The notes under the pieces were generated by a model. The model had not been told where the DNA came from, ran no database searches, and saw nothing but the letters and a program-made list of their open reading frames with translations. Both the position numbers and the translations under genes were made by a program. From the NCBI RefSeq assembly GCF_009730915.1, contig NC_052489.1:30311916-30375915 (forward strand): a stretch of 64,000 nt of DNA. Direction: 5' to 3'. Positions 38,134 to 49,770 of this stretch are shown here, in pieces (the first letter of the stretch is position 1; the number at the start of each line of letters is the position of its first letter). The stretch is from Dioscorea cayenensis subsp. rotundata. Its lineage: Eukaryota > Streptophyta > Magnoliopsida > Dioscoreales > Dioscoreaceae.

Positions 38134-41035
38134 CTACCGCCTCCCTCCTAAGTATGCGGGTAACATACCGTGAAATCCGAGGTAAGGAACGCCCTGTCTG
38201 CGATGGTCAGTAACTTCTACCCCACGATGAGTGCTTTCGATAAACCGCATGACGTAGACGCGCAATCGACGCTTCCTTGTTTTGGCGTGGGGTTTTCGTG
38301 GTCGCGCATCGAGCGGGTACTTTGTCGTCACCGACTCGCTTAACTCCATATCGACACAAAGGTCGAATAGATTCCACTGCCGAGATATGCAAGTCGAGAT
38401 TAGAATACCGATTTAAATACCAAACAGATATTAATCGGACATAATTAAAGAGCTTACCATGTCCAACGCGTCCTTATCGTACTCTGATCACGAAGAATAA
38501 CGCCCTGTATTCTTGATTATCATTGTCCGGACGACTGACATGGAAGTGGCCATTCATGATTATCGGGAGGACGACAATTTGAACTTCATGCGAGTCATGA
38601 CATGATCCCCGATCATAGCCATAATTGTGTCATGCGCTCGTCCCGCTTTGACATAAAACAGCTGTAAGCGATTCGATGATCGGAGGGCGCTTCTTGTAAG
38701 GATATGGCTCTTTGCTCGACGACTTTTGTATTATGCATCGAAAGCGTCCATCACATCATCATCGACCATCTCCTTCCCCTCGCGTCAGTATAACCTCGTC
38801 ATGGGTGAGTCGATAACATATTCTTCCACACGATGTCATCGAGGTTAAACGATAATGTATATTAGAAGACCATATTGATAATATTTAAATGATATTATCA
38901 ATTGTTACATGATATTATATATAATTAAACGGTAAGGCGAAAACTTAAATGATAACATAATGGTATTAAACACTATTAGGTAATAGTTAAAACACTATAA
39001 GAAACCCTTTAAACAATATCATAAAAAACGCTACACTTACCTGGCCCATAGTGCGACTGAGGAAGATCCTCATCAACTCCCTCGCCAGATTTGTTAAGAC
39101 GACTCAGGCCAACCCATTTCTTCTTCTTCGAATAAAAGCTTTCCGAGCCGTATGGTCCAATTTTTCGATTGGCCTCGATCATCTCTCTCGCTGTTTGCCG
39201 TGGGGTCTTCATCAAAGATCTTCCTTGATGCGGGGATCGATGGCGCGACATGATCAACCGCGATACATCCTTACATTGTCGTTCTTGTTGTGGGATTGTG
39301 TCCGGCCCTCGATCGCGAGGACGACGGCGACAAAGATCAACCGCAGACACTTCCTTAACTTGTTCTTGACCTTCGTGGATCGTGTCCATCTTTGATGCGC
39401 ATATCTCTGGCAAATGGCTCCACCGGGTCGACGATTTCAGACGAGAAGAGAGTCAACGACCTTCTCAACCGCAGGGCAACGGCCACATCATCTACGATGT
39501 CCTCCACCGCCACGGCCATAGTCATCAACGGCATGACGGACCGCGAATGCATCACCGCCGATGGTGTTGCTATTGTTTCATCGTCACCGGCCGTGGAGAC
39601 AGAGGCGATTGTTCTCCTCTTTTTCGCAAGTCTCTTCGAATGTGGCCGCTTTGAAACGACCTTCCCGACTGATGTCGCTGTCGTCAAATCCGACGCCTCG
39701 CTCGTCCCGGGCTGCTGCTTCTTCGAGGATGGCGCACCGTTTGCCAGAACGCCCTTCCAGCACTCCACACGAGCGATGTCGAGGAAACTCGATCATCAAT
39801 ATCCGCACGCCTCGCGATAAGAGTTAGCGGTGACATCTTCGCCCAATGTCACCGTGGGCCGCCACTGACGGGAGGGTGCCATGGTCGGGGGACCTGCGTT
39901 GTCGTGGTAGGAGGGGTTGTTGCAATCGCCGGGGTAGGGGAGGCTTCTCTGGGCCGAGGAATCGCGTGCGCTGCGTGGGTCGGAAGTAGGAGAACCAGGC
40001 CCGGTACAAGCACGATAGAGGGCTCGCCTCTCATCCCGCCTTCGAGCTAGTGGTTCCCGAGCAATGGCATCCATCCGCTCGGTCAGCGCCCTAACAAATA
40101 TTTCTTCTTCAAACGATTCGCCGAACCAAATTTCGTGAAACTATATATTTAAACGTTATAGAATATAATTAAACGGAGAGAATGTAATATTTAAACGGTT
40201 ATTAATAATAGTTAAACGGTAAATACTAAAGTTAAACGCTAAAAACAATGTTTAAACATTAAAGACTTATGTTAGACATTGTCCATGATTTATTACCTCT
40301 TTTTCCATCGAGCGATGACAAGCTCGTTTCTACCGTCGCTTGCTTTCCTGTAAGTACTTTCACCGTAGACAAAGATCCTTGGGATCTTGCTGAAACGGAC
40401 TTTCTTCCCCGTTCGGTCACTCAGAAACCAGACGTTAAGCGCGACCGAGCAACCCTTAAATGTACTCGTGTTGGTCTTCTTCCCGCAGATCTATCTCTGC
40501 ACTCCGGGCGGCGCATGGAATATCCTCCATAAGCCACTTGTGCGTCAGCCTCGCGCCTACGCAGATCGCCTCATGGTCGGTAGATCATCGACGTAATCAA
40601 CGATCCGCTCGAACCGAGCATGATGTATTTGGGAAGAGGACTCGTCCCCCATGAGGTACACCATCGTGAGTTTGACAAAATTATCTTCTTCTCCCCTCCG
40701 TCGAACAAGTTGCACCCTGAGTGCTCTCGATGGAGTCTCCGTGCTCTCGTGAGGTCTTTGATAGATACACGCCTTGAAGCCGACCGGGTTTTCTTCTTCC
40801 GAAAGACCACCGCGTCGCCATCGCAACGCGGACCAAGAACGAGGGCCACATCTTGAGGTCCGAAACTCAGCGAGCTTTTCCCCGATCCCGAATTTATCAG
40901 TGCGACCATCGTATCTTTTGCAAAAAGAGAATCAAGAAGGGCCCTCTCTGGTATATGGCTTCCACTCGAAATGACGCGCAAAAGCGGTGTCCTTCGAATA
41001 ATCTCCCGATGTCGAGGGGTCATGTTAACTTTCAA
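38134..41035 (-). pseudogene. Plant mobile domain / Ulp1-like (C48 cysteine peptidase) gene remnant of MULE-B
   Basis: The N-terminal part (41035-40320) starts MKVNMTPRHREIIRRTP and has DVALVLGPRCDGDAVVF, typical of the mobile-domain region in transposon-borne Ulp1 proteins. A central basic part has KRPHSKRLAKKRR (about 39650) and SYGSESFYSKKKKW-like sequence (about 39110-39200). The C-terminal part resembles the C48 peptidase core. At 38520-38580 it reads VLPIIMNGHFHV, with the candidate catalytic His (38546-38548). After a GT/AG intron (about 38385-38458) it reads FDLCVDMELSESVTTKYPL, and then QGSVDC, the oxyanion Gln and nucleophile Cys (38262-38264). A frame shift follows directly, then YVMRFIES. 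Ulp1 proteases cleave SUMO-like proteins; the role in MULEs is unknown. Several frameshifts make this copy inactive. Confidence 0.75.
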
Positions 41036-42539
41036 TTCAGACTAAGGTCTCCACAACCGTGTCAAATAGCAACGCCCATTAACTAGGTTGACCGCCATAA
41101 TCATCAAGCTCCGCAGATTGACAAAAAGTTTAAGCGCTAATATAAGGTTTTAACCAGAAACTCTCGCTTATTAAATGTAGATATAAAACTGCATTAAACA
41201 GAGACCCATTTTGTTAAACAGAGACGGGAATACTTAAACAGAGACAACAAATGTTAAATCAGTAATATCTCATTTCTTAAACGTCAACCTCATTTAGTAA
41301 AAGCTGCAACCATATCAAACGAAACGGAAATGTACATTATAAATATTACACAAATCATAACAATCGAAAAAAACTATTTCGATAGTGTATACATATGAAA
41401 AACGCAAAACAAAACAAAAACCCTAACCGAGAAATCTCCCTCAGACTAACAAAAACCCCAGTGAGAAATCCCTCGCAGACTTCAATATCTTCCAACAAAA
41501 AAACAGGAGCACAAAAACAAAACCGAAAAAAATCTTTCTTTTCAGAATGTAACGCTTAACATAAAACCATACTCAATACCTTAGATCAGAAGCGATGAAA
41601 TGCCAACTAGTTGCTGGGGGACTTCTCCTTCGAGATACCGTGGAAAGGGAAAAGTCGATGAAATGGCAATTACAGAGGCTTCACGTAGAGACAACTCGGA
41701 GACACTTTGGAAATGGAAAAGTCAAGACGTGAGTTGAGAAAAAGCAATTAAACGGCTCCAATAAATTGTCTCTCGGGGTTACCCTACGGAAAAACCCCCA
41801 CTTCCTCTCAAATCGCCGAGATGGTCATGCAGCCCACGACTCCCCATGCAAGGGCATTTTCGTCCCAAAAAAATTTGAAACTCACTCCGCTCACATCCGC
41901 TACTGAGGGTTTGGGGGTTTGAAAAAAACATAGACTTTTAAAAAGGAGGGGGTTTTTGGGGATTGCAAAACTAACGGGGTGTTTTTGGCAATTTTACAAA
42001 CTTAAAGGGTTTTTTTGGCAATTTCCACTATAATAAATGTTAACCAACATTAAGCCAAAAATCCACCATAAATACTAAATTGGAACATTTATATACTATA
42101 TACCTAATAATAATTTATTCAAAACAATCTGTATTTTATCATAATATATAATCCCCAAAATATAACTAAAATGGTCCAACCATTTATTCATTCATAACAA
42201 ATTAAATTCATAACAAAATAATAATCATTGAGTCCTTTAGCTCACTTACTAAAATAAGTACATAATACAAATTCTATTTCTTATTGAAATTCATATTAAA
42301 TTTATTTGTTTATCTTGACTTTTTGTACTATTTTATTTAGTTTTTATAATGTTAGGGGTTTAAACGTATAAATTATTAAAAAAAATTATATTAATTTTTA
42401 GTTGGTATAAATAATTTTAGAATTATAAAGGTTTATACAAAATTCAAGCTGATGAGGACTTGAGTTTTTTTATAATTTCACAATTAAATTATTATTTTAT
42501 TGGCCTAGAGATAATAATCAAAGAAAGGAGTTTTTTCCT

Positions 42540-43210
42540 TGTCATGTTTGGTTAGCTATAATAATCCACTTAGTAATGTTTTAAATTTTTCAAAATACCC
42601 TTATATTTAAAATTTTTAAAAAAAAAATTTAAATTTAAAATAAAATAAAGTTTTAAATAAAAAATAATTAAATTATAATACTAAAAATTAATTTTTGGCA
42701 TATTTTTCCAAAATACCCTTGCAACTAAAATTTTGAGAAAATAAAAATTTAAAGTAAAATAAAGTTTTAGATAAAAATAATTAAATATAATACCAAAATT
42801 TAATTTTTGGCATATTTTTCCAAAATACCCTTATATCTAAAATTTTAAGCAACTCTACAGTTAAAAAAAACTTGCACATGAAAAATAATTAATTATAATA
42901 CAAAAATTAATTTTTTTAAAAATACCCTTGTATTTTTTGAAATTTTGAAAAAAGAGTGAGAAAAGAATTCGATTGAAAGGGTGAGGGCAAATTTGGAAGA
43001 AAAAAAAAACATGTCCAATTACCACAATCCGATAATCTGAATAGATACCAATTTTGGTGGTGATATGATTACCTACTTATTTCATTATTGGTAATCTTAC
43101 TTCATTAACATTACCGATGTTACAGTACCAAAAACGGTAATATTTTCAAATTACAACTTGATTTCTGGTACTATTTTCACATTACCGCTATCCAAACGAT
43201 CCCTTAAATA
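42540..43210. mobile_element. MITE-like element enclosing a tandem array
   Basis: The left side has CATGTTTGGTTAGC (about 42543-42556). The right side has GCTATCCAAACGATCCC (about 43187-43203), whose reverse complement is GGGATCGTTTGGATAGC. Such 'GTTTGGNTAGC' ends with interior TAATNNNATTACC-type sequence are usual for plant MITEs. Target duplications could not be defined. Confidence 0.4.
42585..42960. repeat. Tandem repeat of about 110 bp, roughly 3.3 units
   Basis: Each unit starts 'tttttccaaaatacccttata' or a close variant and ends with 'aattaatttttggcata'. Units begin near 42585, 42702 and 42814, with a partial fourth near 42915. The units have diverged by substitutions and small indels. 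Confidence 0.8.
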
Positions 43211-43364
43211 ATGATATTTTTATATAATAAATTTTCAAAATAGTTTTTCCAAATAGCGTTGAAGTCAAGTTGACATCCATATCAACATCCACATCATTCT
43301 TTCTCTTTTGTAATAATTAAAAAAAAATAAAAAATACTTAGCTTCCTAATCATGAAGGGTTTAA

Positions 43365-43560
43365 GGTTTAAGGTTTAATGTTTAGGGTTTAGGATTTATG
43401 ATTTAGGGCTTAGGTTTTATAGTTTAGTATTAAAGGTTTAGGGTTTTAGAATTTTGGATATATAGTTTTATAGTATTTGAGTTTAAAAATTTTATGGTTT
43501 AGATTTTGGATTATATATATATATATATATATATATAAGTTTTTAGTGTTTAGGATTCTT
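43365..43560 (+). repeat. Degenerate interstitial telomere-like tract (TTTAGGG-related)
   Basis: The tract is made of heptamer-like words such as GTTTAAG, GTTTAGG, GTTTAGGGTTTAGG and ATTTAGGGCTTAGG. It is broken by a (TA)n run at about 43514-43537 and then resumes as TTTAGTGTTTAGG. The plant telomere unit is TTTAGGG. The copies are too diverged for a recent telomere fusion. Confidence 0.6.
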
Positions 43561-43602
43561 ATAATTTGAATTTGAAATTTATGGAAGAAAAATGACATGA
43601 CT

Positions 43603-43700
43603 AAGGGCATCTCCAACCGAGCGTTTGATTTGGTGCAAAAGGTTAGATTTGACGTAGGACACTCCAACCGGGCGCAATTCCCTGCGCCAAATCAAAATTC
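43603..43700. mobile_element. Possible end of a PIF/Harbinger-type MITE
   Basis: The phrase CTAAGGGCATCTCCAACCG (43603-43621) matches the terminal sequence common to many plant PIF/Harbinger MITEs, including a TAA trinucleotide at the insertion side. A second CTCCAACCGGGCGC follows at about 43663. I could not find a matching opposite end. Confidence 0.35.
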
Positions 43701-44669
43701 TACTACAGTTATTTTAATTTTATTTTTATTTTTTATTTCTGTTTTCAATTTCAATTTTGATTTTATGTTTTTTAATTCTTTTTTTAATTTTTTTATTTTT
43801 TTAAATTTATATTTTATATTTTATTTTAAATTTCTGTTTTGATTTTCAGTTTTTTTAATTCTTTCTTTTTTAAATTTCATTTTTATTTTTAAAAATTTAT
43901 ATTTATAACTTTATATTTTAATTAAATTAATAACTTATAATTTAAGTTTATATTTTTAATCAATAAGAAATATTAAATTACATAAAATAATTTGTGAAAT
44001 ATAAATTAATTAAATTAACGAAAATTACATGAATGATAAAATAAAAACCACAACACTATCATCGATATCAAAAAGAAAAAAAATCCACAACACCCAATTT
44101 GTTGATAGTATGAATTTATAAATTGTGAAATAAGAGGAATATTATTAAAATATTCATCATCGAGGGATATTTACAATAGTCATTGGATTATTAGCAAACG
44201 ACTACGATCTATTCATAAACAATATTAAACAGTGGTGTACAAATATTGCAGACTATTATGTACTGTAAATTTGTATAGTATTTATATAAACAATAGTTTT
44301 AAGTCATCTGCATATATAAACAAAAATCCCTAGCTTTAAGTCATTTGCATACGTACACAAATGACTTAAACTAATATATATAGATGCACATACACATTTA
44401 ATTGATGTTATAAAAAATTTTAATAAACCAAAAAATCCATTAAAATTAAAGAATTGTGTATATCAATAGAATACTCATTCAAAATGGTTCAAGTAGAAAG
44501 AACAAAAATAACCCATTGAAAAGAGCACTCACTTAAAAACCTCATATTTTATGAAGGCAAATGTAAAGAAAACAACTGTCATCAGTCAATGTAGCCTCGT
44601 TTCATTATCAGAACCACAATTGTTTATAACAACCATTTAGCCATAAAACCAAAAGAAAGAACTTAATAG
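43701..44669. other. AT-rich intergenic DNA left of Copia-1
   Basis: Very T-rich and A-rich sequence with no gene recognised. Confidence 0.5.
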
Positions 44670-45193
44670 TGTTGGTTTGGTGGCCAAACTTCGATCCAGC
44701 CCATTTATTATTAGTAATAAAGACAGGGGGGCAAAATGCAAAAAAAAACCCTAAACATAAATATGTGTCTATTGAGAAGGCATCATAGTGAGAAAAAGAA
44801 AAAAGAAAAAAGAAGCGTGGTTTTGTTCTCTACATCCATTGGAAGGAGGAAGGTGAAGAAAGCATCTTTACTTCTATTGAATCATAATCAAATTGGCAAG
44901 TTTGTTTGGAGCAATCTTGGAGGGTAATTTCTCTAGTTTTTTTCTTCTTGATGTGATCATTCAAGAAAGGGGTTTTTCTAAAGTTATTATTTGTATTTCT
45001 CCATTATTGGTGGTGATCTCAAGTGTGCATTTGCTTGAGAATTTTTATACTTGTTGATTTTGATAATGGATTTGTGGTTTTTCCCCTCTAAACAGGAGGG
45101 TTTTCCACGTTTGATTGGTTTCATTTATTATTCAGTTTGGTACCCAAAATTATTTATTTACATCAAGAGAAATTTGTTGTGCAAAACTCAACA
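44670..45193 (+). repeat. Copia-1 left (5') LTR
   Basis: 524 bases with TG...CA ends, matching 49222-49770 along its length. Confidence 0.93.
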
Positions 45194-45250
45194 AGTGGTG
45201 GTATCAGAGATCGTGGTTTATTGATCCGGGGTTTCTTGATGTGAATTGAA

Positions 45251-48200
45251 ATGGAGAATTTTGCGGGTACAATGATGAAATTATCAGCTTCAAATTATTC
45301 AATTTGGAAGTCAAAGATGGAGGACCTTCTTTATTGTAAGGATTTATATGATCCTATTAAATTAGGAGCTACTAAGCCAATCGGAAAATCTAGTGATGAT
45401 TGGGAGAAAATGCACAAGAAAATTGTAGAAACTATCAGACAGTGGGTTAATATCAGTGTATATCATCATATAAGCAAAGAAGTTGATGCACAGGTGCTAT
45501 GGAAAAAATTAAAAAAATGTATGAGAGGAAGAATGCTCAAATGAAAGCTTTTGTTATGGTAAATCTGAAGCTTAGAGATAGGTGATCAATTGCTGAACAC
45601 TTGAGTGATTTTCAAAATATGGTAAATCAGTTGAGCACCATGAAAATAACACTAGATGATGAATTACAGGCGTTATTGCTCTTGAGTTCTTTGCCTGACA
45701 ATTGGGAGACCTTGGTTGTGTCTCTTAGCAACTCTGCTCCGAATGGTGTCCTATCTTTATCTATGGTAAAAGATATTCTTTACAATGAGGAGACATGAAG
45801 GAAAGATATGGGCATCGATACTTCACAGGTTCTTGTTACAGTTACAGAGAACAGAGGCAGGAGTAAGAGTCGAGGTCTTAAAGGGCACTCTAAGTCAAGG
45901 GGCAACTCATATCCAAAAGGCAAATTCACTTGCGATCATTGTGGCAAAGAAAGGCATATGCGAAGAAACTGTAGTATCTGGAAAAAAGAACAGAATGATG
46001 AGAAGAGTTCAAAGAAGATAGATGATCAGAATACCGCTGCAGCTGTATCTATTGAAGAGGAAGAGCTAGTTGTAGTTTTCTTTAATGAAGATGAAAGCCA
46101 AGTTATTGATTCTTTGTGTTGAATGGGTTATTGATTCAGCGGCATCATACCATGCTACATCAAAAGAGGATGTTTTTACTACATACAAATTAGGAAACTT
46201 TGGCAGAGCAAAGATGGGTAACAGCAGTTATGTAGATATAGTGGGTATTGGTGATGTTTGTGTGGAGACTAATGCCGGTTGTACATTGATTCTGAAAAAT
46301 ATACGACATGTTTTAGAGTTGCGTTTGAATTTGATTTCTACTCATGCTTTGGACCTAGAAGATTATTTCAATATCTTTGGTGACAAGAATTGGTGGTTAC
46401 TAGAGGTACTTTGTGTCATACATTATACAAGACTCAACTGAGGATGATTAAAGGTGACTTGAATGCAATTGAAGATGAAGCTTCCCTAGATTTGTGGCAT
46501 AAGAGGTTGGCACATATGAGTGAAAAAGGCTTGCAGATTTTGGCAAAGAAGTCTCTCATTTCCTTTGCTAAAGGTATGAGTTTAAACCCTTGTGATTATT
46601 ATTTTTTTTTGGCAAGCAACATAAAGTTTCATTTAGTAAGTCCTCTTAAAGGAAAACTAATGTTCTTGAGTTAGTTTATTCTGATGTATGTGGTACCATT
46701 GATGTGGAAACTCTAAGGGGTAGTAGATATTTTGTTACTTTTATTGATGATGCTTTATGAAAGGTTTGGGTGTTTGTTTTGAAATCAAAAGACCAGGTAT
46801 TTCATTACTTCAAGCAGTTTCATGTCATGGTGGAAAGAGAGAAGAGGGCATCCTTGAAGTGTCTTCGCAGTGACAATGGAGGAGAATATACTTCAAAAGA
46901 GTTTGAAAATTATTACTTGGAGCATGGCATCAGACATGAAAAGACTGTTCCTGATACTCCACAGCACAATGGTGTAGCTGAAAGAACAAACAGAACCATC
47001 CTAGAGAAGGTAAGATGCATGTTAAAAATGGCTAATCTGCTTAAGCCATTTTGGGGTGAAGCCTTTAACACAACTTGCTATCTAATGAATCGATCTCCAT
47101 CAGCACCTTTAGATTTTGATGTTCTTGAGAGAGTATGGTTTGGGAGAGATATTACTTACTCTCATTTGAAGGTATTTGGGTGCAAAGCTTTTGCACATGT
47201 ACCAAAGGAGCAAAGACAGAAACTTGATGACAGAGCTATTTCATGCATTTTTCTGGGTTATAGAGATGCAGAGTTTGATTACAAGCTATGGGATCCAGTG
47301 AAGAAAAAGGTCTTTAGATCCAGAGATGTTATCTTCCAGGAATATAAGACCTTGGCTGATTTTGAGACATCAGAGAAGAATACTTCAAGTAATGGTGACA
47401 TTTCTTTTTCAGTGCCAATTACTCCAACAGAGACTGTCACAAATGATGAGGAACTACATGAAGAGCATGGATCTAATGATATGCTTGAACAAGTTTATGT
47501 CAATGATAGTGTTAAGCAGGGGGAGTTGTCACTTCCACCTGAAATTAGAGAAGAACCCTAGCTCAAAAGATCAGCTAGAGAACATCGTCCATCTATTAGA
47601 TATCCCAATTTAGAGAATATTACAATTACTAAAGAGGAAGAGCCAGAAAGTTTTCAAAAAGTTCAAAATCACAAACAAAAAGCTTATTGGATAAAAGCTA
47701 TGCATGAGGAGATGAATTCTTTGATGAAGAATGATACTTATGAGCTTGTTGAGCTTCCTAAAGGTAGAAAAGCCTTGAAGAACAAGTGGGTGTTCAAGTT
47801 GAAGATGGATGATGAGAAGATAGTAAAATATAAAGCTCGCTTGGTGGTCAAAGGTTTTAATCAGAAGCAAGGAATTGATTTTGATGAATTTTTTTCTCCT
47901 ATTGTGAAGATGAGCTCTATTCGGGTTATTCTTGGATTAACTACCAGTTTGGACCTTGAGCTTGAGCAGTTAGATGTGAAGACGGCATTTCTTCATGGTG
48001 ATTTGGAAGAAGAAATTTACATGGATCAACTAGAAGGTTTTTAAGCTAAAGGGAAAGAACACATGGTTTGCAGGTTAAAGAAGAGTTTATATGGGTTGAA
48101 ACAGGCACCAAGACAATGGTATAAAAAATTTAACTCTTTCATGGTAAGTCATGGCTATATTAGAACATATGCAGATCATTGTGTATACTTTAAAGTGCTT

Positions 48201-49177
48201 CCAGATGGTAAATTTATCATCCTTTTGTTATATGTGGATGATATGCTGATAGTAGGACAAGATATTGCCATGATTAATGTTTTGAAGAAGGAGTTGTTTG
48301 GCTCTTTTGACATGAAAGATTTAGGGCCAGCACAACAAATTCTAGGCATGCAAATTCTTCGTGACAGGAAAGCTAAGAAGTTGTGGTTGTCACAAGAGAA
48401 GTATGTTGAGCGAGTTCTGAGTAAATTTAATATGAAGAGTGCTAAACCAGTTAGCACACCTCTTGCAAAAAATCACTTTACACTTACCAAAAAATCTTGT
48501 CCTACTACTCAGGAAGAAAAGGAAGATATGGCAGAAATTTCGTACTCGTCTGCAGTTGGGAGTCTTATGTATGCTATAGTATGCACTTGGCCAGATATTG
48601 CGCATGTAGTTGGTTTAGTCAGCAGATTTCTCTCTAATCCAGGTAGAGTACACTGGGAGGCTATGAAGTGGATCTTTAGATATATGAAAGATACTTCAAA
48701 GATGTGTTTAGGTTTTGGAGGTTCAGAACCAATTCTAGAAGGATATACAGATGCGGATATGGCAAGCGACCTTGATGATAGAAAGTCAACTTCAGGGGGG
48801 CTGTTTCATGGCAGTCCAAATTGCAAAAATGCATAGCTTTATCCACCACTGAAGCAGAGTATATTGCTTTGACTGAAGCAGGCAAAGAAATGTTTTGGAT
48901 TAAAAGATTTCTTCAAGAATTGGGCTTGAAACAAGATGAATATATGGTTAATTGTGATAGCCAGAGCGCATTGGAATTAAGCAAGAATGCCACCTATCAT
49001 TGTCGCACTAAGCATATTGATGTGAGGTACCATTGGATTTGTGATGCCATAAATAAGAAAGAAATATGTCTGAAGAAGATCCCCACTGATAAAAATCCAG
49101 CTGATATGTTGACTAAGGCGGTGACTCGTGATAAACATCAGTTCTGTGCCAAGGCAGCGAGACTGATTTACAAATGA
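45251..49177 (+). pseudogene. Copia-1 gag-pol polyprotein remnant
   Basis: The frame starts at 45251 (MENFAGTMMKLSASNYSIWK), a usual Copia gag start. The zinc knuckle CDHCGKERHMRRNC is at about 45940-45980. The protease region has WVIDSAASYHA (Ala replaces the usual Gly of the D-S-G site). The GAG-pre-integrase block (LWHKRLAHMSEKGL) is near 46495. The integrase core includes the RSDNGGEY block at about 46868 and the downstream Glu in NGVAERTNRTILE. Reverse transcriptase has YVDDMLIVG at about 48230. RNase H has TEAEYIAL at 48849 and CDSQSALEL. The frame is broken by stops or shifts at about 45544, 45585, 45796, 46120, 46440, 46670, 46760, 47561, 48044 and 48810, so no full polyprotein can be made. 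Confidence 0.93.
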
Positions 49178-49221
49178 GGAGTTGAAGTGTGGACATCTTC
49201 CCATGGGCTGGAGGGAGAGAT

Positions 49222-49770
49222 TGTTGGTTTGGTTGCCAAACTTTGATCCATCCCATTTATTATTAGTAATAAAGACAGGGGGCAAAATGCAAAAGAAACC
49301 CTAACATAAATATGTGGCTATTGAGAAGGCATTGATAGTGAGAAAAAAATAAAAAGAAGCGTGGTTTTATTCTCTGCATCCATTGGAAGGAGGAAGATGA
49401 AGAAAACATCTCTTCTTTTATTGAATCATAATCAAATTGGTCAGTTTGTTTAGAGCAATCTTAGAGATTAATTTCTCTAGTTTTTTTCTTCTTGGTGTGA
49501 TCATTCAAGAAAGGGGTTTTTCTAGAATTATTATTTATATTTATCCATTATTGGTGGTGATCTCAAGTGTGCATTTGCTCGAGAATTTTTGTACTTGTTG
49601 ATTTTGATAGTGGATTTGATTTGGAGTTTGGGCCGTGGTTTTTCCCCTCTGAACAGGAGGGTTTTCCACGTAAATTTTGTGCCTACTTGATTGGTTTCAT
49701 TTATTGTTCAGTTTAGTACCCGAAATTATTTTATTTACATCAAGAGGAATTTGCTGTGCAAAACTCAACA
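49222..49770 (+). repeat. Copia-1 right (3') LTR
   Basis: 549 bases, TG...CA ends, preceded by the polypurine tract. It is longer than the left LTR by two short extra segments. Confidence 0.93.

Larger units (their letters stand above)
34320..41300. repeat. Periodic GTTTAA-type repeats in MULE-B spacers
   Basis: The motif TTAAAC (GTTTAA on the other strand), with variants, recurs at roughly 20-25-base intervals in seven separate spacers: about 34320-34790, 35430-35550, 36850-37040, 37600-38100, 38860-39030, 40135-40270 and 41125-41300. It is largely absent from the coding remnants between them. The tracts are not a clean tandem array; only the hexamer and the spacing persist. Confidence 0.7.
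32985..42026 (-). mobile_element. MULE-B: large Mutator-like element with transposase and Ulp1-like gene remnants
   Basis: The right end at 42026 reads, on the minus strand, GGAAATTGCCAAAAAAACCC, and its next ~300 bases match the start of MULE-C (58452 onward) in inverted orientation. The left end is placed at about 32985 (GGAAAAATTAC) from the same GGAAA start and from the abrupt change to CpG-rich sequence. The two ends are only weakly alike, and I found no matching 9-bp target duplication, so the left end is approximate. Two decayed genes converge: a MuDR transposase on the plus strand and a plant-mobile-domain/Ulp1 gene on the minus strand. Spacers carry GTTTAA-type repeats. From 33000 to 34300 no domain is recognisable; a run of Ser-type TCC codons lies at about 33620-33660. 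Confidence 0.8.
44670..49770 (+). mobile_element. Copia-1: complete but inactive Ty1/Copia LTR retrotransposon
   Basis: LTRs lie at 44670-45193 and 49222-49770, both starting TGTTGGTTTGG and ending ACTCAACA. The flanks AATAG (left) and AACAG (right) are a 5-bp target duplication with one mismatch. A primer binding site TGGTATCAGAG (45199-45209), complementary to initiator Met-tRNA, follows the left LTR. A purine-rich tract (GGAGGGAGAGA) precedes the right LTR. Domain order is gag, protease, integrase, reverse transcriptase, RNase H, which defines Copia. The right LTR has extra segments of about 20 and 17 bases near 49618 and 49670 and several substitutions, so the insertion is not recent. Confidence 0.95.

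Noticed and set aside
44670..49770. Endogenous plant virus insertion
   Set aside because: The domain order gag, protease, integrase, reverse transcriptase, RNase H with LTRs and no envelope or movement protein is that of a Copia retrotransposon.
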